A stretch of DNA of 64,000 nucleotides from NCBI GenBank assembly GCA_024734555.1, contig JANPWX010000443.1:1656207-1720206 (forward strand), in the 5' to 3' direction. The DNA comes from Trochalopteron elliotii. Taxonomy: Eukaryota > Chordata > Aves > Passeriformes > Leiothrichidae. This document shows positions 31,987 to 45,125 of this stretch, in pieces. Under the pieces are notes generated by a model. The model ran no database searches, was not told where the DNA came from, and saw only the letters and a program-made list of their open reading frames with translations. The stretch's first letter is position 1. Each line of letters opens with the position of its first letter. The translations under genes were made by a program, and so were the position numbers.

Positions 31987-34900
31987 TGATGGTCTTGGAA
32001 AGGCTGAATGAGATGTTTTGTTTGTTTCTCTTCTCTTGGGAGCCCCAGTTCCATTCCCAGCCTTGGTGCCTGTGCTGTTGTTGTGTGACTCTGCCCTCAA
32101 AGTCTCAATTTTCCCCAGAGGGAAACAGGCCTTCAGTTAAAACACCTTTAGAAAATGTCTGATTTCCTAAATTGTCTCTGATTGAACATTCTGTGTGAAT
32201 GTAAATAAGCAGAGGAGGGGAACAAAGCCTTGTGAGGCTTGCCATGAGCTTTGTTTCAGGTGAGAGTGTTCTCTCTGTCAATTTGGAGTGATTTTCAAAA
32301 TCACGGTAATATTTCACAGTGTTGGACAGGAGGATTTGAGTCAAAATGAGACATTAAATATGAATATAGGCATGAACTTAAATGCAACAAAGAAACACTC
32401 TCAGAATTCTTTTTTTCCTGACAGAAATAGCATAAAGGAGCTGGATGCCTGTTACTGGCAGCATTTATTTTCTTATGGTGAGGCTAAATTGGACATGAGT
32501 GACTCCTCCTGTGGCAGAGCTTTCCTGTTTCCAAGTGTTCTGCAGCCCCTGCAGCTCAGGATGCAGAGCATGAGCTGGGTGCTGGTGCCCATTTCACTCA
32601 GGCCAGTGACTCTTTCCAGGGCTTCAACAAGTGCTGGAGGAAAAACATGCTGAAAATTCTAATTCTCCTGGTTGGTGCTATTGCTATTTCTGCTTAAAAA
32701 AAAGTTAATGTCTCCTTTTGCTGGCATCCACTCAGTATTTGACTTTTCATTTTGATTGAAATTCTGTTGTCTTATAATTTACAACCCAGCTAAACATTTC
32801 TGTTCATGAATGACGCCCAAGGCTTTGTGCCTGCAAGTACCACTGCATGAAGTGGGTTATTTAAAGCAAAAATCTGTTTGCTTCCAGGAGAAGAACAATG
32901 CTCTGAGTGTGAATGATGTGTCAAAACGTCAACCAGATTGTCACCTGAATGTGGTGGCTCCATTCTGAGGTTCACATGAAATAGAGATAACTGAGGAGTG
33001 TTGTAGTCCCTTTGTTTGTTTTGCTTAGTGAAGGTGGTGGTTTGATTATAAAGGTGCTTTTTCAGGAATCCTCTTTGACAGCAAACAGCCAAATGGTTTT
33101 ACCTTGGTTTTTGAATAGACTCCTGCTGCCAAACTCTCCCCTGCAAAGCATTGTTGTGGGTGTTGGACCCTGCTGAGACCTGGCCCAGTTTCCTCCCACG
33201 TTCTCCTGTGCTCTCTTTCTGTGTTCTCCAAGCAGCCTTGGCTCTTTCTCCTTCCAGCAGTGCTATCCAAGGTGCAGTGTAGTGCAACATAAAGCAAATG
33301 AGCATTTGCAATTCCTTCTCCTGTGCCCTCTATTACACGAAGTATTTTGTCCTTGCTCCTCAAACTTTGCTTCTTGTCTTTCATCTGGTAATGAATATAT
33401 GGAGGGAGAGGAGAGGAGACAACAAAAACCTGTGGCTGATTGCACAGCAGAGTTGGACTTTAATGCTGAATTTTCTGGTTTTTACAGAAATTTCTGGTCT
33501 CCAGGACTGAGGTATCCAGGCTTTTTCCCCCAGCCCAGCCCTTGCTGCAGCCAGGGGAGGGTTCTCCTGCTGTTGTCTGCATTCTCTGCTGTTCAGCAGT
33601 GCCTTGACCTCTGTCCCTCAGCAGCTCCTGGCTCCAGCCTTGGTTTTGTCCCTCAGGGCCCCTGTTTGGCTGGCAGCCCTCACAGGGAGGCTGCTGCTCC
33701 CTTCCAAATCCTTGGGCTCCAGCTCAGCTCAGGAAACCTAAATAATCAATTGCTGAGGCAGCCAGGAACTAAAAGCTCCTGCAGGGTGCACAAAACACTG
33801 TTCTTCAGTACAATTCCAACTTCAGAGGTGTCCCTTTCCATCCAATGAGGGTGATTCGCTTACTTTAGGTTATTAGAAATGCAGCATCCAGTAGGCAAAG
33901 CCCTAAGAAAATGAACTTGGTTTCTGGGATATTTTTTAGAAGATGAAGGGAGTTGGGAAAGGAAAAACCAAGAGAAAAGCAGATAAAGATGTAATGATAA
34001 AGAGAATGTGTGTGTGACTGTGAAACTGAGGGACTGTTGTGTATTTTTTTATAGGGAAAGTGGATTTAAAATGGAATGATTACCTATTGCAAGAGCAGGG
34101 ATGTATTTACAGATGCTTAACCTCGTGTTCATGTGTTTTCAGATGCTGTGTGTATAAAAGTAAATGGCTTAATAAATGCAGATGATTTGTAGCACAATTT
34201 TGGGCTACAGAGCAGCTTTAGTGTTATGACTTGGGTCAGATTCCCTTCTGTTCCTTCACATAACCCAGGCAGAATGATGGCAAAACCCCACAAAAGCAGG
34301 CATCACATCTGTAGTTGAGTTTTCCTAGGTAAATGATCTTGCAAAATGTGTTTTCTGTAGGGCTTGTTGGACTGGGTTGACCTTTGTGACAGCTTTATTC
34401 TCTTCAGCATCCTCCAGTTTTGAGACAAATCAGTAAATTGAGCAGGAGCACTGCACAAAGAGCAGATGGTCTTCACCCAATACTTGTAAGGGAATTAAAA
34501 TGTGAAATCACCAGGCTGCTGCTGTGGGACACCACTTAGATCTGCCTGGGTGCAGAAGGAATAGCAGGGAGGAGCTCTCACCCCAGCCTTTGTCTCAGTG
34601 TGGAGCTGAATTCAAATCTGACTTGGCACAGCAGAAAACAAATCAGCTGCTCAGGGGAATGGACAAGCAGATGTTGGGGAGTTCTCTCTGTAACTTTTAT
34701 GAAGATGAACTGTACCTGGAAGATTTTAGGAGAAGTTAACAAGTATGAGGATGACGTAATTTACATATTATGTAAAGGTTTTTCCAAAAAGCCTCTTAGA
34801 AATATATAAAAAAGCTTTTTAGGAAATTGAACAAGCATTTGGATTAAAAATGAGGCTTTTCAGACATTCACAATTTACTAAAATGAGGCAGAACTGAAGA

Positions 34901-35325
34901 ACAGATTTTCATGTGGAGGCCAATTCCAAGGCCTGGAAAAGGAGGTAAATAGGTGACAATTCGATGCTGACACAAAATGACTCAGAATATTCTAATTAAA
35001 ACTGTCTGTGGGAGCTTCCAGAAATTCTTGTGTGACAGAGGAAACAGAATATTGATAAATGAGTGACTGGCTGTGGGTGGGAAGGAACCTGAGGCAAAGT
35101 CATGGCTGAGTTCTGAGTTTGCTGGTTGAGAAATAATCATTGTCTGATTTCCCTTGGAGCTGTGGCTGAGAGGCAACTGAGCTGCCCCACGTGGAATTCC
35201 TTATGGAGCAGAGTTAGGTCACCTTGTGCATGGGTGATGGGATGGTGGGAGGAGAATTCAAATTCTCTCCTCTTTGGGAAGGAAATTCTCCGTGAAAAGC
35301 TTTAATTTGGAGGCAGCACATGGGG

Positions 35326-35372
35326 GGTTTTTTTGTTTGTTTGTTTGGGGTTTGTTTTGTTTTGTTTTTTAA
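35326..35372 (+). repeat. T/G simple repeat, (TTTG)n-like
   Basis: GTTTTTTTGTTTGTTTGTTTG and following TTTTG units. Similar T/G-rich tracts occur at 7480-7505 and 17938-17990. Confidence 0.7.
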
Positions 35373-35884
35373 TTTCTTTTTGCCATTTGTACAACGTTTG
35401 GGAGGTGCTTCCCTAACCTTGCTGCTCTAAGAGTCAAGCTGGAAACTTTGTCCCACTCCCAGATTAACTTTGATTTTAATTTGACCAGCAGAAATGTATT
35501 TATTTCTAACCAGCATTTCTAGTTTAAAAGGTTTAAAATTTAAGGTTTTTAGTTTTTCTTCTCTCTCCGTCAGTGCTTTTCTTTCAAGTCATTGTATCAA
35601 ATGAGAGGCAGCAATTAAAAGCTCCCATTAAAACTTTGCTAAGCTGATCAAAGATAGAGTCTGGCAGGAGATCCCCTTTGGTCCTTAGGATAAGATGTGA
35701 CTAATTCACCTTTTTATGGCTCCAGCTGTGTTTGCTGTAAAAGCTTTGGTAGCTCCATTGTTTAGTAATGTAATTAAATTTAGTTGAGGTTTAATGCAGC
35801 CAGTCCATGTGATGAAGCAAATGACTTCTGAGATTCCTTGAAGACTGACTGTAAAATGCTCATAAAATTCCTCCTTTGTTTCAG

Positions 35885-36050
35885 AACTTCTGTGACTTCA
35901 CAAAAATGTGAAATCTGGCACTTGGCAGAGCCTGAAGGAAACATCTGGGTGCTTTTGATCAAAGATGCTGAAAATGAGACTGCAGAGCATCCAGAAAGGC
36001 ACAGTTTGAGAAAGAGAAAGGAAGAATGCAACTCTCCTCAGCAGAAGTTG
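35885..36050 (+). CDS. exon-like segment of an unrecognised gene (or alternative ZBBX tail)
   Basis: Acceptor CCTTTGTTTCAG with a good pyrimidine tract, donor TTG|GTAAAT. One open frame of 55 codons begins TSVTSQKCEIWHLAEPEGN and ends with a basic SLRKRKEECNSPQQKL. Entry phase 2, exit phase 0. No family recognised. Phase 2 is also the exit phase of ZBBX exon 15, so a spliced continuation (GG+A) is formally possible. Confidence 0.5.
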
Positions 36051-36997
36051 GTAAATTTGGGGGGAAATTTGCTGTGTAGTTTCTTATTCCTCCAATAAAG
36101 CTTAATGCTTGCACAGAACATTCAAATAAGTTGTTTTAAATACTGGGGTTTTAAGGCAGGCACTGAAGCTGAAATTCATCTAAAATTAAGAAAATGAGCA
36201 GCAGAATGGTCTTCTGCAACATGTGGCAGAACTTTAAGTTAGTAAATGGAAGCTAAATGATTTTCTTGCTGTCCAGTGTTCAGCTTTCTGCAAGAGTAAA
36301 TCATTTCTTTGAGCAGTAGTTGAGTAACTGGAAACACTCTGTGTCTGAGCTAAAAGAGTGATTTATCTTCCATTGCTTTCTGAGTGCTGTATTATGTTAC
36401 AAATCTAAAGCTATTCAATAAATTATAAAGAATTTGTGTATTTTTTTTCAGGGATGTGATTTCTGTAGTTTCCTGAGCACACAGAAGAGTGGGGAGGGCC
36501 TTCTTTGCTAGAGAACAGTTGATATTGCATTTGACAATCCTGTAATCCAATTTATATCCAGCTTGCTGCTGGCCACCTGTGAGCAATTTTATTCTGTGGC
36601 TTTTTGTTTTAATCTTGAGAGCACTCATTTGTCTGTGGAGGATGATTCCTTTGGACTGCCTCAGGATCTTGGGCCCACCACAACAGCTGGGTGCTTAATT
36701 CAGACACTTGGAGTCACTGAATCCTGATATTTTCTTGGTAGGAGTTTCAGTCTGTGGGATGAACCCTGAGCTCAGAGAATTGCTTTTCATGGTGTGGTGT
36801 TTGCTGTCATTGTCCTGTGAAGGTGAAGTTGTGTCCCAGTGCATGCAGAATGAAAAGTGAAGTAACCTGACTGGCTGACTGCTCTTTTAGACAGTAAAAT
36901 GAAACAGCCCTTAGCTCCTGGGAATGGTAGCAGCAATGTTTTCTTGATTTAATAATCCAGACCAAAATGATTTTACTGCCTCAAATTTCATTTTGGT

Positions 36998-37015
36998 GGG
37001 GGGGTTGGGAGGGGG
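36998..37015 (+). other. G-quadruplex-prone tract
   Basis: GGGGGGGTTGGGAGGGGG offers four or more runs of three guanines with one- or two-base loops. It lies within the possible intron between 36050 and 40074. Confidence 0.6.
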
Positions 37016-38084
37016 TGTTTGTCCCCTGTAATGTGGTCCTGGTCCTCTGATCTCCAGCTCAGGTATTTACATTTTTTTCCCCTTTGTTCAGTGAACATCC
37101 CAGGCCAGGGATGCTGAGGAGGTTCTGCTCTGCCTCTTTTTCATCAGATTCCAAAACTTCTGCCTGCTCAGGGCTGGGCTGAGGTGGTTGTAGGGCAGGG
37201 GATGGAGGGAGGTGCTGGGATAGCACAGACAGGTAGGATGGGTCATTATTCCATGGAATATCCTTCTTTATCAGCTCCTGCTTGGCCACACAACTCCTCT
37301 GACTTACCTGCTGCTCTGCTGGCCAAAAAATATTCCTTAGATGGAATTTTTTGGATTTCTTTCATGGCCAAGCACATCTGTCAGGGTTCTGATCTGCCCT
37401 GTGGAGGTGTGGGTGGCATTTGCCTTCTGAAAGCTGAGATTTGTGGCCAGTGTGTAACACTGAATTAATTCTCTGGGTGGTGTGTTCTGTGCCTAACCTG
37501 ATATTGTGCACAAATTCTCTTTTCTCTGTGACTGTGCCTCTGTGTATAGGACAAAAGGGGGGGATTTCAGAGTGAGGCTTTTGTAAACACTTTATATTCA
37601 GTTTTAATAGCTGAAATGTAGTGAGGTGTCTGAGGAAATTGAACAAATGAAACTTTAAAGGTGCTGTTTAAGCAGAAATCTAAATTCTACTCTCTTACCC
37701 CATGCCTTGTTGAAGTGGTTGATGTTGTGTTTATGTCCAGGTAGCAGCTAAAGCAGAGGTGAAAATCTATGCTTGGACTTTCCTGGATCCAATGAGATTA
37801 TGTTTGGGGGTGTTTAATTAATTACAGAAGGGGAATTTGCATGTGCATTTCTTTAGATCAGTGATGCACATTTTCACGGTGTGTTTTGAGTGTTGAGATG
37901 GAAGCTGAGACTCTGTTTTGTGAAAAGAAAATGAAATAAAAGGAAGGAACACGACCTGAATTAAATAAATCTATTCTTATCTTGAATGATGAAAAAGAAC
38001 AGGGACTGGTTGAAATTCTGCTCAGACACAAAAATTCCCCACAGACAGCCAGTGAAACCTGAAAGTTCCTGAAAAACTCATGGA

Positions 38085-38245
38085 ATATCCTGAGTTGGAA
38101 GGGACTCACAGGATCATTGAGTCAAGCTCCTGAACCTGCCCAGGACAGCCCCAAAAATCCTGAGAATCCAGAGAATCCTGAACCTGAGAGCATTGTCCAA
38201 ATGCTTTTTGAGCCTCAATCCAGCCCTTTCCAGCATCCACAGTCC
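38085..38245 (-). mobile_element. CR1 fragment of a second subtype
   Basis: GGAATATCCTGAGTTGGAAG, GGATCATTGAGTC, CCAGGACAGCCCCAAAAATC, GAGAGCATTGTCCAAATGCT: the reverse of a CR1 sub-family different from the other copies here (which read TGGTTTGGGTTGG). Confidence 0.8.
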
Positions 38246-40073
38246 AAAGCCTCAAAACAAAGAGCAAAAGGAAGTCAATCAAAGGGTAAAGCTCATTTTA
38301 CAGCAAAGACAGAGGCCTGAGCAATGCTCTGTGAGTTCTGATTTCCTGGGTGTAACCTGCAAAACTGCCTTAAAATCACCCAAATATGATCAATTTAAAA
38401 TGTGCTCCGAAAGTCAGATATCTGGGAAGAAATTTTCCACTTTTTATTTCACCACTGCTGCTTGAGAATAATGCACAAACTCTCTCCTGACTACAGAGAA
38501 GGATGAGAGAGAACAAAACCTGTGCCTGCCTCTTCAGCAGCATGAGGCACCTGGGACACAGGTAAAAAGTTGGAAAAATAATGGAAGCTGCAGCAGGAGC
38601 ACATCAGTGATGGGGGAGCCACAGAGGGGCCTCCAGACAGCCCTGTTACCCGATGGAAAATCAGCCACAGCTCTTCAGATGCTGAAACAAATAAAAAATC
38701 CAGTGAAAAAACACTGGATGATGTCTGATGGACAGCTCAGGCCATCAGTGCTTAAATTTTTTGGACACATCCACCTCCATGATTTTATTTGGCCACTTGG
38801 CTGCATGTTCAGCAGTGATAGCACTCAGTGAGAGCTCTCACAAGGAGGGAATGTGGATTTGGATTCCCCCAGGAGCACAAGTTTGCCTGGCTTGATAGTT
38901 TTTTAATGTGTTTTATTTTTGCTTCCCGTGTCTGATGGAATTGTTGGAATGAATGATGTCGTGCAGCAAACTTTGGGCTGCCTGGGGCAGCCCTCAGACA
39001 CTCTGAGTGGAAATATTAAAAACCTGTCAGATGGGAAAGGGCTCCTTCCTTTCTAAACTGCCAATGTTTTATACACTGCCAGGAACACCTCTGCTGCTCC
39101 TGTGCTACCTCAGCTGCTGCTGATGAAATTTGGTTTTCACTCACCCAGCTCCAGTCGTTGCTTAAGGGCCTGAAGGAGATGATTACTTAAGTCAGGGAGC
39201 AATTTAAGGGAGGTGGAATGTGAGGAGCTTTCTAAGGAAGACGTAATGGAGTTGGGTTTAACTCTTGCTGTGACAGCAAAAAAATGTTGCCTTTCCTTCA
39301 GGGGAGGTGTCTGTGTCTGTCCAAAATACCTGTGCATTTTCCTTATTTGTTCCAGCTTCTCCAGCTCAGTTTGTGTAGGGAGTGAGGTGAGAACTAACCC
39401 TTCTCTCTTCCTGGGGTGGCCACAATATTTCTGCTTCGTTGTCTTTCTCCATTTCTCATTTGATTTAGAAAGAACCATCTGTGAGTTTGAATAAACATTT
39501 AAGTGCAGGGAGTAATAAAACAGTGTTTTATGGCTGGTAACTTTTTCTGGTGACTACTTATGTTTATTTAGAGATTCAGAGGGAACTCTACAGAGGCTTT
39601 TTGCCTCAGCCTGGAATGGTGGCAGTTCCTCAGGCTGGTGTCAAGCCCTGCTTAGAGTCCTTATGATGTGCTCAGAGTGGTGAGAGTGGCTGATCTGTGC
39701 AAATAAATGTCATCTGTACAGTTTAGCAAACAAATGTGTCTGGGGCAGACACACCTTGAGCTCATGTTAGTTGAGAAAATTTTATCCTAAAGCAACAGGT
39801 TAAATGGAAAGGAGTAAATAAAGGCAACTCCAGGAGCTGTTTGTTGTGTCCTATTTAGGTCCAAGTCCAGGTTTTAGGTGTTTGCTCCTAATTTTATCTG
39901 GATGTTGAACGTGGTGGAGGAGAAACCTTACAGAGTCTTTCCCCTCTGGTTTTGGAGCTGTTACTGACTGAAAACAAAGTATGAATTGCAATATTAATTG
40001 TAATTTCATATGGGGAAATGTAATGAAAGCTTTTTCTTAAGTGACTCAAGATTTTCTGTTCATTCCTTTGAAG

Positions 40074-40171
40074 AAAGAGGTTCCTTCAATGAAGCCTTTA
40101 ATGTCATTAAACTCTTCCTCTACTGCAATACCTGAAAGTGTTAAAGGAAGAGGACAGGAAAAAAAGAGGAG
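40074..40171 (+). CDS. exon-like segment of the same unrecognised gene
   Basis: Acceptor CATTCCTTTGAAG, phase 0, 32 codons plus two bases: KEVPSMKPLMSLNSSSTAIP followed by ESVKGRGQEKKR. The donor GAG|GTTGTT is weak, which lowers confidence. The frame continues the 35885-36050 segment. Confidence 0.4.
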
Positions 40172-41400
40172 GTTGTTCTGCCATTGCTTGGTTGAAAAGG
40201 AAAATGGAAAAGGAAATGGAAATATTATTGAGGATTCAAGAATATAATATTGAATGAATGGGAGTTCTGCAAATGGTTTCTCATGTTGAAGGTGTTGTCA
40301 ACCATGAAAGCTGTGTCAGAACTTCCCAGAGCATTTAATTTTGAGGAAGGGAGGTCTAGAAAAAAGAAATATTTCTTCCTTCTGCAAAAGCAAAGTTTTG
40401 AGTGCATTTTCAGGAGAAAACAAACTTGCATGACAAGATTGCACTACATTAGTGCAACAATGCACAATCAACAGGAGATTCTGGAGATGCTCCTTTTTTG
40501 TAAATTCAGCAGCACCACAGGGGAAAAAAGTGCTGAGCCTTTGAAAACTGTAAAACTCCCTGTCTCTGAAGGCATGTTAGCAGCATGGACTCAGCAGTTT
40601 TAATAACCAACTTTGCTTGGGAACTTGCTGTTGGCATGATGTGCTGACATGAAAACCTTTATAAATTGGACGGGCAGGTGGAATTGCAGAGCCTCCGTGC
40701 TGGATTTCAAACAATACTTATTGCATATACACACAAGTGTGGTTATGCAGCACTTAAAAATGATCTCTTATCAAATTCCTGTCCATGGCCCCCATTTTAA
40801 ATGTTTTTGGGGTTTTTTTTCTGTAGGTGTCACTATAGCATAGCAGATAGAAGCAACTTTCCTTAATGAAAATGTAGAATCCCCACAGATCTGAAGGAAG
40901 CTGTAATCTGGTTTTCTGTGCCATGGTTGTCATATCAACAATGAGGTTTCCCAGCAACTAACAGAATATTTTATAGATTTATTTACTTATCCTTTTTAAT
41001 AATGAACTTGATACAAGAGAGGTTTTTCCCCTTTATCATTATATAGCAATTGAGAAAGACTTCCCAAATCATTTACATTTTGTTGTCATGTTAATACCAA
41101 CAGTTAAAATGAATCTTATTAATAAAAGGGAAGCTGATAGGATTCATGAATGCACCAGAATGTAGCCATATTATGTTGCAAAACTTTTTGTATTTCTACT
41201 TAACTGATTGCTGAAAGAATAATTTGTGTCTGTGGATTTGATGGTGTTGCTTTTCATGGCTGTTCAGGATGTCACCTTGGCTCGGTGTGTGTTACTTGTT
41301 CCCTCTGCTTGCATAATTTCTGAAAGTATTGAACAGAGCTTGCTTTTAAAATTAGGGTTGAAGGAGATGCCTTGAAACCTGCTTTTTATTGCCAGTGTTG

Positions 41401-41536
41401 ATCATAGAATCCTGGAATGGTTTGGGATGGAAGAGACTTTAAAGTTCATCCCATTCCACCTTCACACCTTGCACTAGCCCAGTTTGCTCCAAAGCCCTGT
41501 CCAACCTGGCCTTGGACTCCTACACTCTCCATCCTG
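41401..41536 (-). mobile_element. CR1 LINE 3' fragment
   Basis: ATCATAGAATCCTGGAATGG, GATGGAAGAGACTTTAAAG, GTCCAACCTGGCCTTGGACT. Antisense orientation, diverged in the middle. Confidence 0.85.
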
Positions 41537-41708
41537 AGTAGAAAGTCCCACCCCCCAAAGGAGCAAATTACTGATAGTCTGGTGGTTAAGGCACAGCTTT
41601 AGTCCTTGCTTTCAAAAAGAATTGGGATTTTTGCACTCTGTCCTTCTGGCACATTAATTTGACGTGATTTGCCTTCCCCTTCATCCTCCTCATCTGCTGA
41701 TTGGGTGT

Positions 41709-41726
41709 CAGCAGCAGCAGCAGCAG
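41709..41726 (+). repeat. short (CAG)n repeat
   Basis: Five to six CAG units in noncoding DNA close to the CR1 copy at 41401. Confidence 0.75.
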
Positions 41727-44509
41727 GGAACGATGTGGTCTGGAATGCTCTGGAGGAAGATTGTTTTGCCCTGTTTTCCCTTCCCTGGAGAGTCGTTTTA
41801 ATTGTTGAGCCATTATCTGATAGTCTGGCAATCATTTAAAGCCAATCCACTCTGCTCTTGTCTGGTAGCTGTGCTTGGAACATTTGGGGTCTCCAGGGTG
41901 TTAAGAGCCCCTCTGCTTAATTAGAGAGCTGGGATTTATTCATCTGCTCCTCAGGGTTGGATCCTTTCAGATGCAACTTTAAAATCTTCCAGGCAAAAGG
42001 GGAGACTTAGTGAATTTCTCACCTAGGCAACGAGTGAGAATGTGGGTGGGTTTTTTTAGTGGTTTTTTTGGATGGTGATTTTGATTTAAACTCTAAAAAT
42101 CTGTGCAAAGCCTTTGGGAGTTCAGCTTGGCATGCATTCCTAATGGATCAAATTGCTGGAGATGCTGAGGCATCACACTTCCTCGGGGGCTTAAATAAGA
42201 GCTGCAAACCCAGTTCTGCCCTTTGGCCTCTCAGGGAGTAGGTGTGTTACAGAGAGATTTCTTGCACTCAGACTTGTCTTGGATTTCCACTCTGTTCAAA
42301 TTACTGTGTAATTTATACCACACCTCCTAATAAACTCTCCCTCTGCTTCCTTGGAGGATACAGCACTTGAAGTTAATTAAATAGAGGAGCTCTGTGAAGC
42401 TCAGAGAAACTGGAACAGCTCTGATTGTCTGACTGTAGGAGATCATCTCAAAGAGGTGTTTGGGCACTTATTAGCAAACTGGGAAATTGCATGTGAAGAA
42501 GCAGGGATTGTAGATGTCGTGCAAAATTTAAGGGAAGATCTTTGTCCAGTTCTTAAAAAGATGTTCAGAGAACAGAGAAGAAAAGAAAAACTCAACTGTT
42601 GAGCAATCAAAAGAAATTCAATCCATTTCATAGAAGTACATTTATTCTCTGTTTGGGCATAGAAGTGGAGTTTTTATTTGCACAGGACAGAGTTCTTAAC
42701 TCCTTGGTGTTTGAACTACTTCAGGGTAGTAGTACTGGGATAAATCTGACCTTTTTATTTTAAGGGGGGCTCCTGTGGTGACTTGTTTCAGATACAGATG
42801 TTTGTGGTAACCCAACAATGAATGAAACTGCTCCTCATAGGACATTGGTTCATGTGCAGTTTGCCATAATTATGTTCTGGTGGGGGTTTTGTGCATCTTT
42901 TTTGACTCTTTGTGTAAGTTTTATCACTCCATTGCCCTGATGTTTAATATATGATGAGTGACCTCTTTGGAACTTCAGCTGCTTGTTTCCTTTTCATGCT
43001 CCATCCTTCAGCCTCAGGGACCATCATAATAAATTGATTTACAAGATTTGACACTTTTATTGGTTATCTCTTTTCCTCCCTTCAGGAACATGTCCAAGAT
43101 TTTTTTCCCCCTTTTTTCTGACCTTTTGGCATTTGTGGCTCTTAGTTCCTACATAGATCAGTAGTGACATTCTAAGACCCTTCTCAATGTGTAGCCTCTA
43201 CTCTGCTGGGGTTGTTTCTCACAAGAGGTGAGTCCTGGAATATAAATGAGTACAAATCCCCAGAAAAAAACCCAGGACACAATAATCTTCATAGTGGGAG
43301 AGAAGATACTGTAGTCTAAGTACTAATTATTAGCTTTAGGCACCTTCTGATTATTTCAAGGAACCAAGATAAGTTTGTGATTCAGCTCAGGATCTCCTGG
43401 GAGTTGTGAGATCACTTTCCTGTAAGGTATAATCAGTACAGTGTGTATTTGATAGGTGTGTTTTTCAGGACTGATAAGTGCTGTTAAAATTTACCAAAAC
43501 TGTTCAGCTGCTGCTTCTGTGTTAAATCTTCACAGTCTGTGACTGTCTCTCTAATCACTGGATCATGAAGGAAACGTTTTTGAGTCTCTTCCACTCAGCC
43601 ACAAGCAATGGAGTCGTTTGTTGTTGGTTAAAATGCTTCATATCTGTTTGTCCCAATAAAGCTCTAAATCAGTGCTGGGATAAATCCATTTGTCAGGAGT
43701 GGAAGATTGGAGTCTGCTGTTTCCCTGGGATGGAATTACCAGGCTATTATTTCTCCTGTTTCAGGATACAAACAGACCATTAGATAGATTCAGGGAGTTT
43801 TCTTCCTATCCTGGCCAGGTCCTTTATGGTTTTTGAAAATATTGGATATTGTACTTGAAAGAGTGCTGCAGACAAGATAAAGCTATTGGGCATTTCTTGA
43901 ACCTTCATCAGTCTTAGATTCTTCCCTCTTCAGGCTTTTTACTCTATCCTCCCACCAAAAGGAAAAAAAAAAGAAATTAAAAAGAATAAAATTGTATCCA
44001 ATGCATTGGAATTGCAGGGGGTTTTCTGTACATCACTTGGTTTATTGTACTTTTATAGTCAAAAAGTCAAATGTGGTTATTTTGAATTAAGGATTTTGTT
44101 GCCGAGGATATGGAATAGTGATATAATACAGTGAGGAGAAAAGAAACTAAAAAATAGGAGAGGAAAGAAATGAATAATTTATAAGAAAACTCTTTCTTTA
44201 ACTCATTAAAATGGCCTGGCAGTCATGGAAACTTTAGGTTTTTCTTGTTCAAAAAGAAAGAATGCTTGCAAATGAACTTCTAAAAAAATAATCAAAGGAA
44301 ACTTTCCTCTCTCTTTAAGTTTTTTGAAAGAGAAAATTGTTAGTCAAAAAGTTCAGATGGAAGTTTTTTACTACAATGAAATTTAAATTTCCACGAACAG
44401 ATGACTAAGAAGAACTAAAACTGTTTTAAAAACTCACTCCTTGAGTTTCCAGTGACAGGTAAGTGATCTCAAAGTAATGACAGGTTTCTTTTTTTTCTGC
44501 TTCAAACAG

Positions 44510-44528
44510 ATCTGAAGAGACTGGGAAG
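44510..44528 (+). CDS. possible 19-base micro-exon
   Basis: Strong pyrimidine tract and CAAACAG acceptor, strong donor AAG|GTAAGG. It encodes SEETGK with phase 2 in and 0 out, exactly bridging the segments at 40074-40171 and 45126-45278. Short length makes it tentative. Confidence 0.35.
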
Positions 44529-45125
44529 GTAAGGGAAGAAATGTGGTTTTCTGTATGGGGCTGATTTTTTGGGGCTCTTTTTGTAGGTGGTACAAAGACC
44601 TAAGGAAGAGAATTGGGGACTGAAAAGTGACATTAATATTTAGCAAAATTCTTCAGCTGCTTCTTTTGTGTTAAAGCTTCACTGTTTGTGTTTGCCTCTG
44701 TGTTGTTCTCTGTAGCAGTTTCTTTTCAAGGCCAGGAGATTTATAGCAATGGTTGCTTTTTCTTAGTAATTTTCAGATCATCATCATAATTATAAAAATT
44801 TGAGGCAAAACTTGTAACCATACTCTTTTATTCCTTCAGATTTTGGAAAATAGTGGTGGTTATTTTGGTCGGGAAACTTTCCAGAGGATGGGGAGGTGTG
44901 AGGGGAAGAGTCTGTGATCTCCCTTCTTGCATTTCTAAGTCACCTACCTGAGATTACCACACCCACTTTAGGACAGAGTGACTATGATCTAATGAATATT
45001 TAGGGAAATGTGGCAATGCAGAGTTCTGGCTCTGGGGTTTTTTGTTTTTTTTTTTTCTGAAATAAGCTGTCCTAACTGTTTCAATTGGGCTGAAATCTTG
45101 TTACTGACTCTCCATTCCCCAAAAG

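Larger units (their letters stand above)
23631..35884. other. spacer without a supported gene
   Basis: AT-rich DNA with CR1 fragments at 25803, 29831 and 31874. The longest frame (33282-33848, + strand) lacks an early ATG, has no splice context and no recognisable domain. A 103-codon + strand frame at 28982-29293 is similar. If the exons at 35.9-45.3 kb are a separate gene, its 5' exons should lie here, but I could not pick them out. Confidence 0.45.

Noticed and set aside
33282..33848. 188-codon + strand open frame
   Set aside because: Begins with GTG, has its first in-frame ATG far inside, no splice context, no recognisable domain, and a composition (Cys, Ser, Pro, Leu) expected from a pyrimidine-rich noncoding stretch.
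39137..39478. 113-codon minus-strand frame with helix-like QTELEKLEQIRKMHRY
   Set aside because: The + strand frame in the same place is equally open, there is no partner exon, and no family is recognised.
44587..44625. Extra exon candidate VVQRPKEENWGLK after TTTTTGTAG
   Set aside because: Its donor (GTGACA) would leave phase 1, which breaks the frame into the good terminal segment at 45126. The direct join from 44528 to 45126 is in frame.
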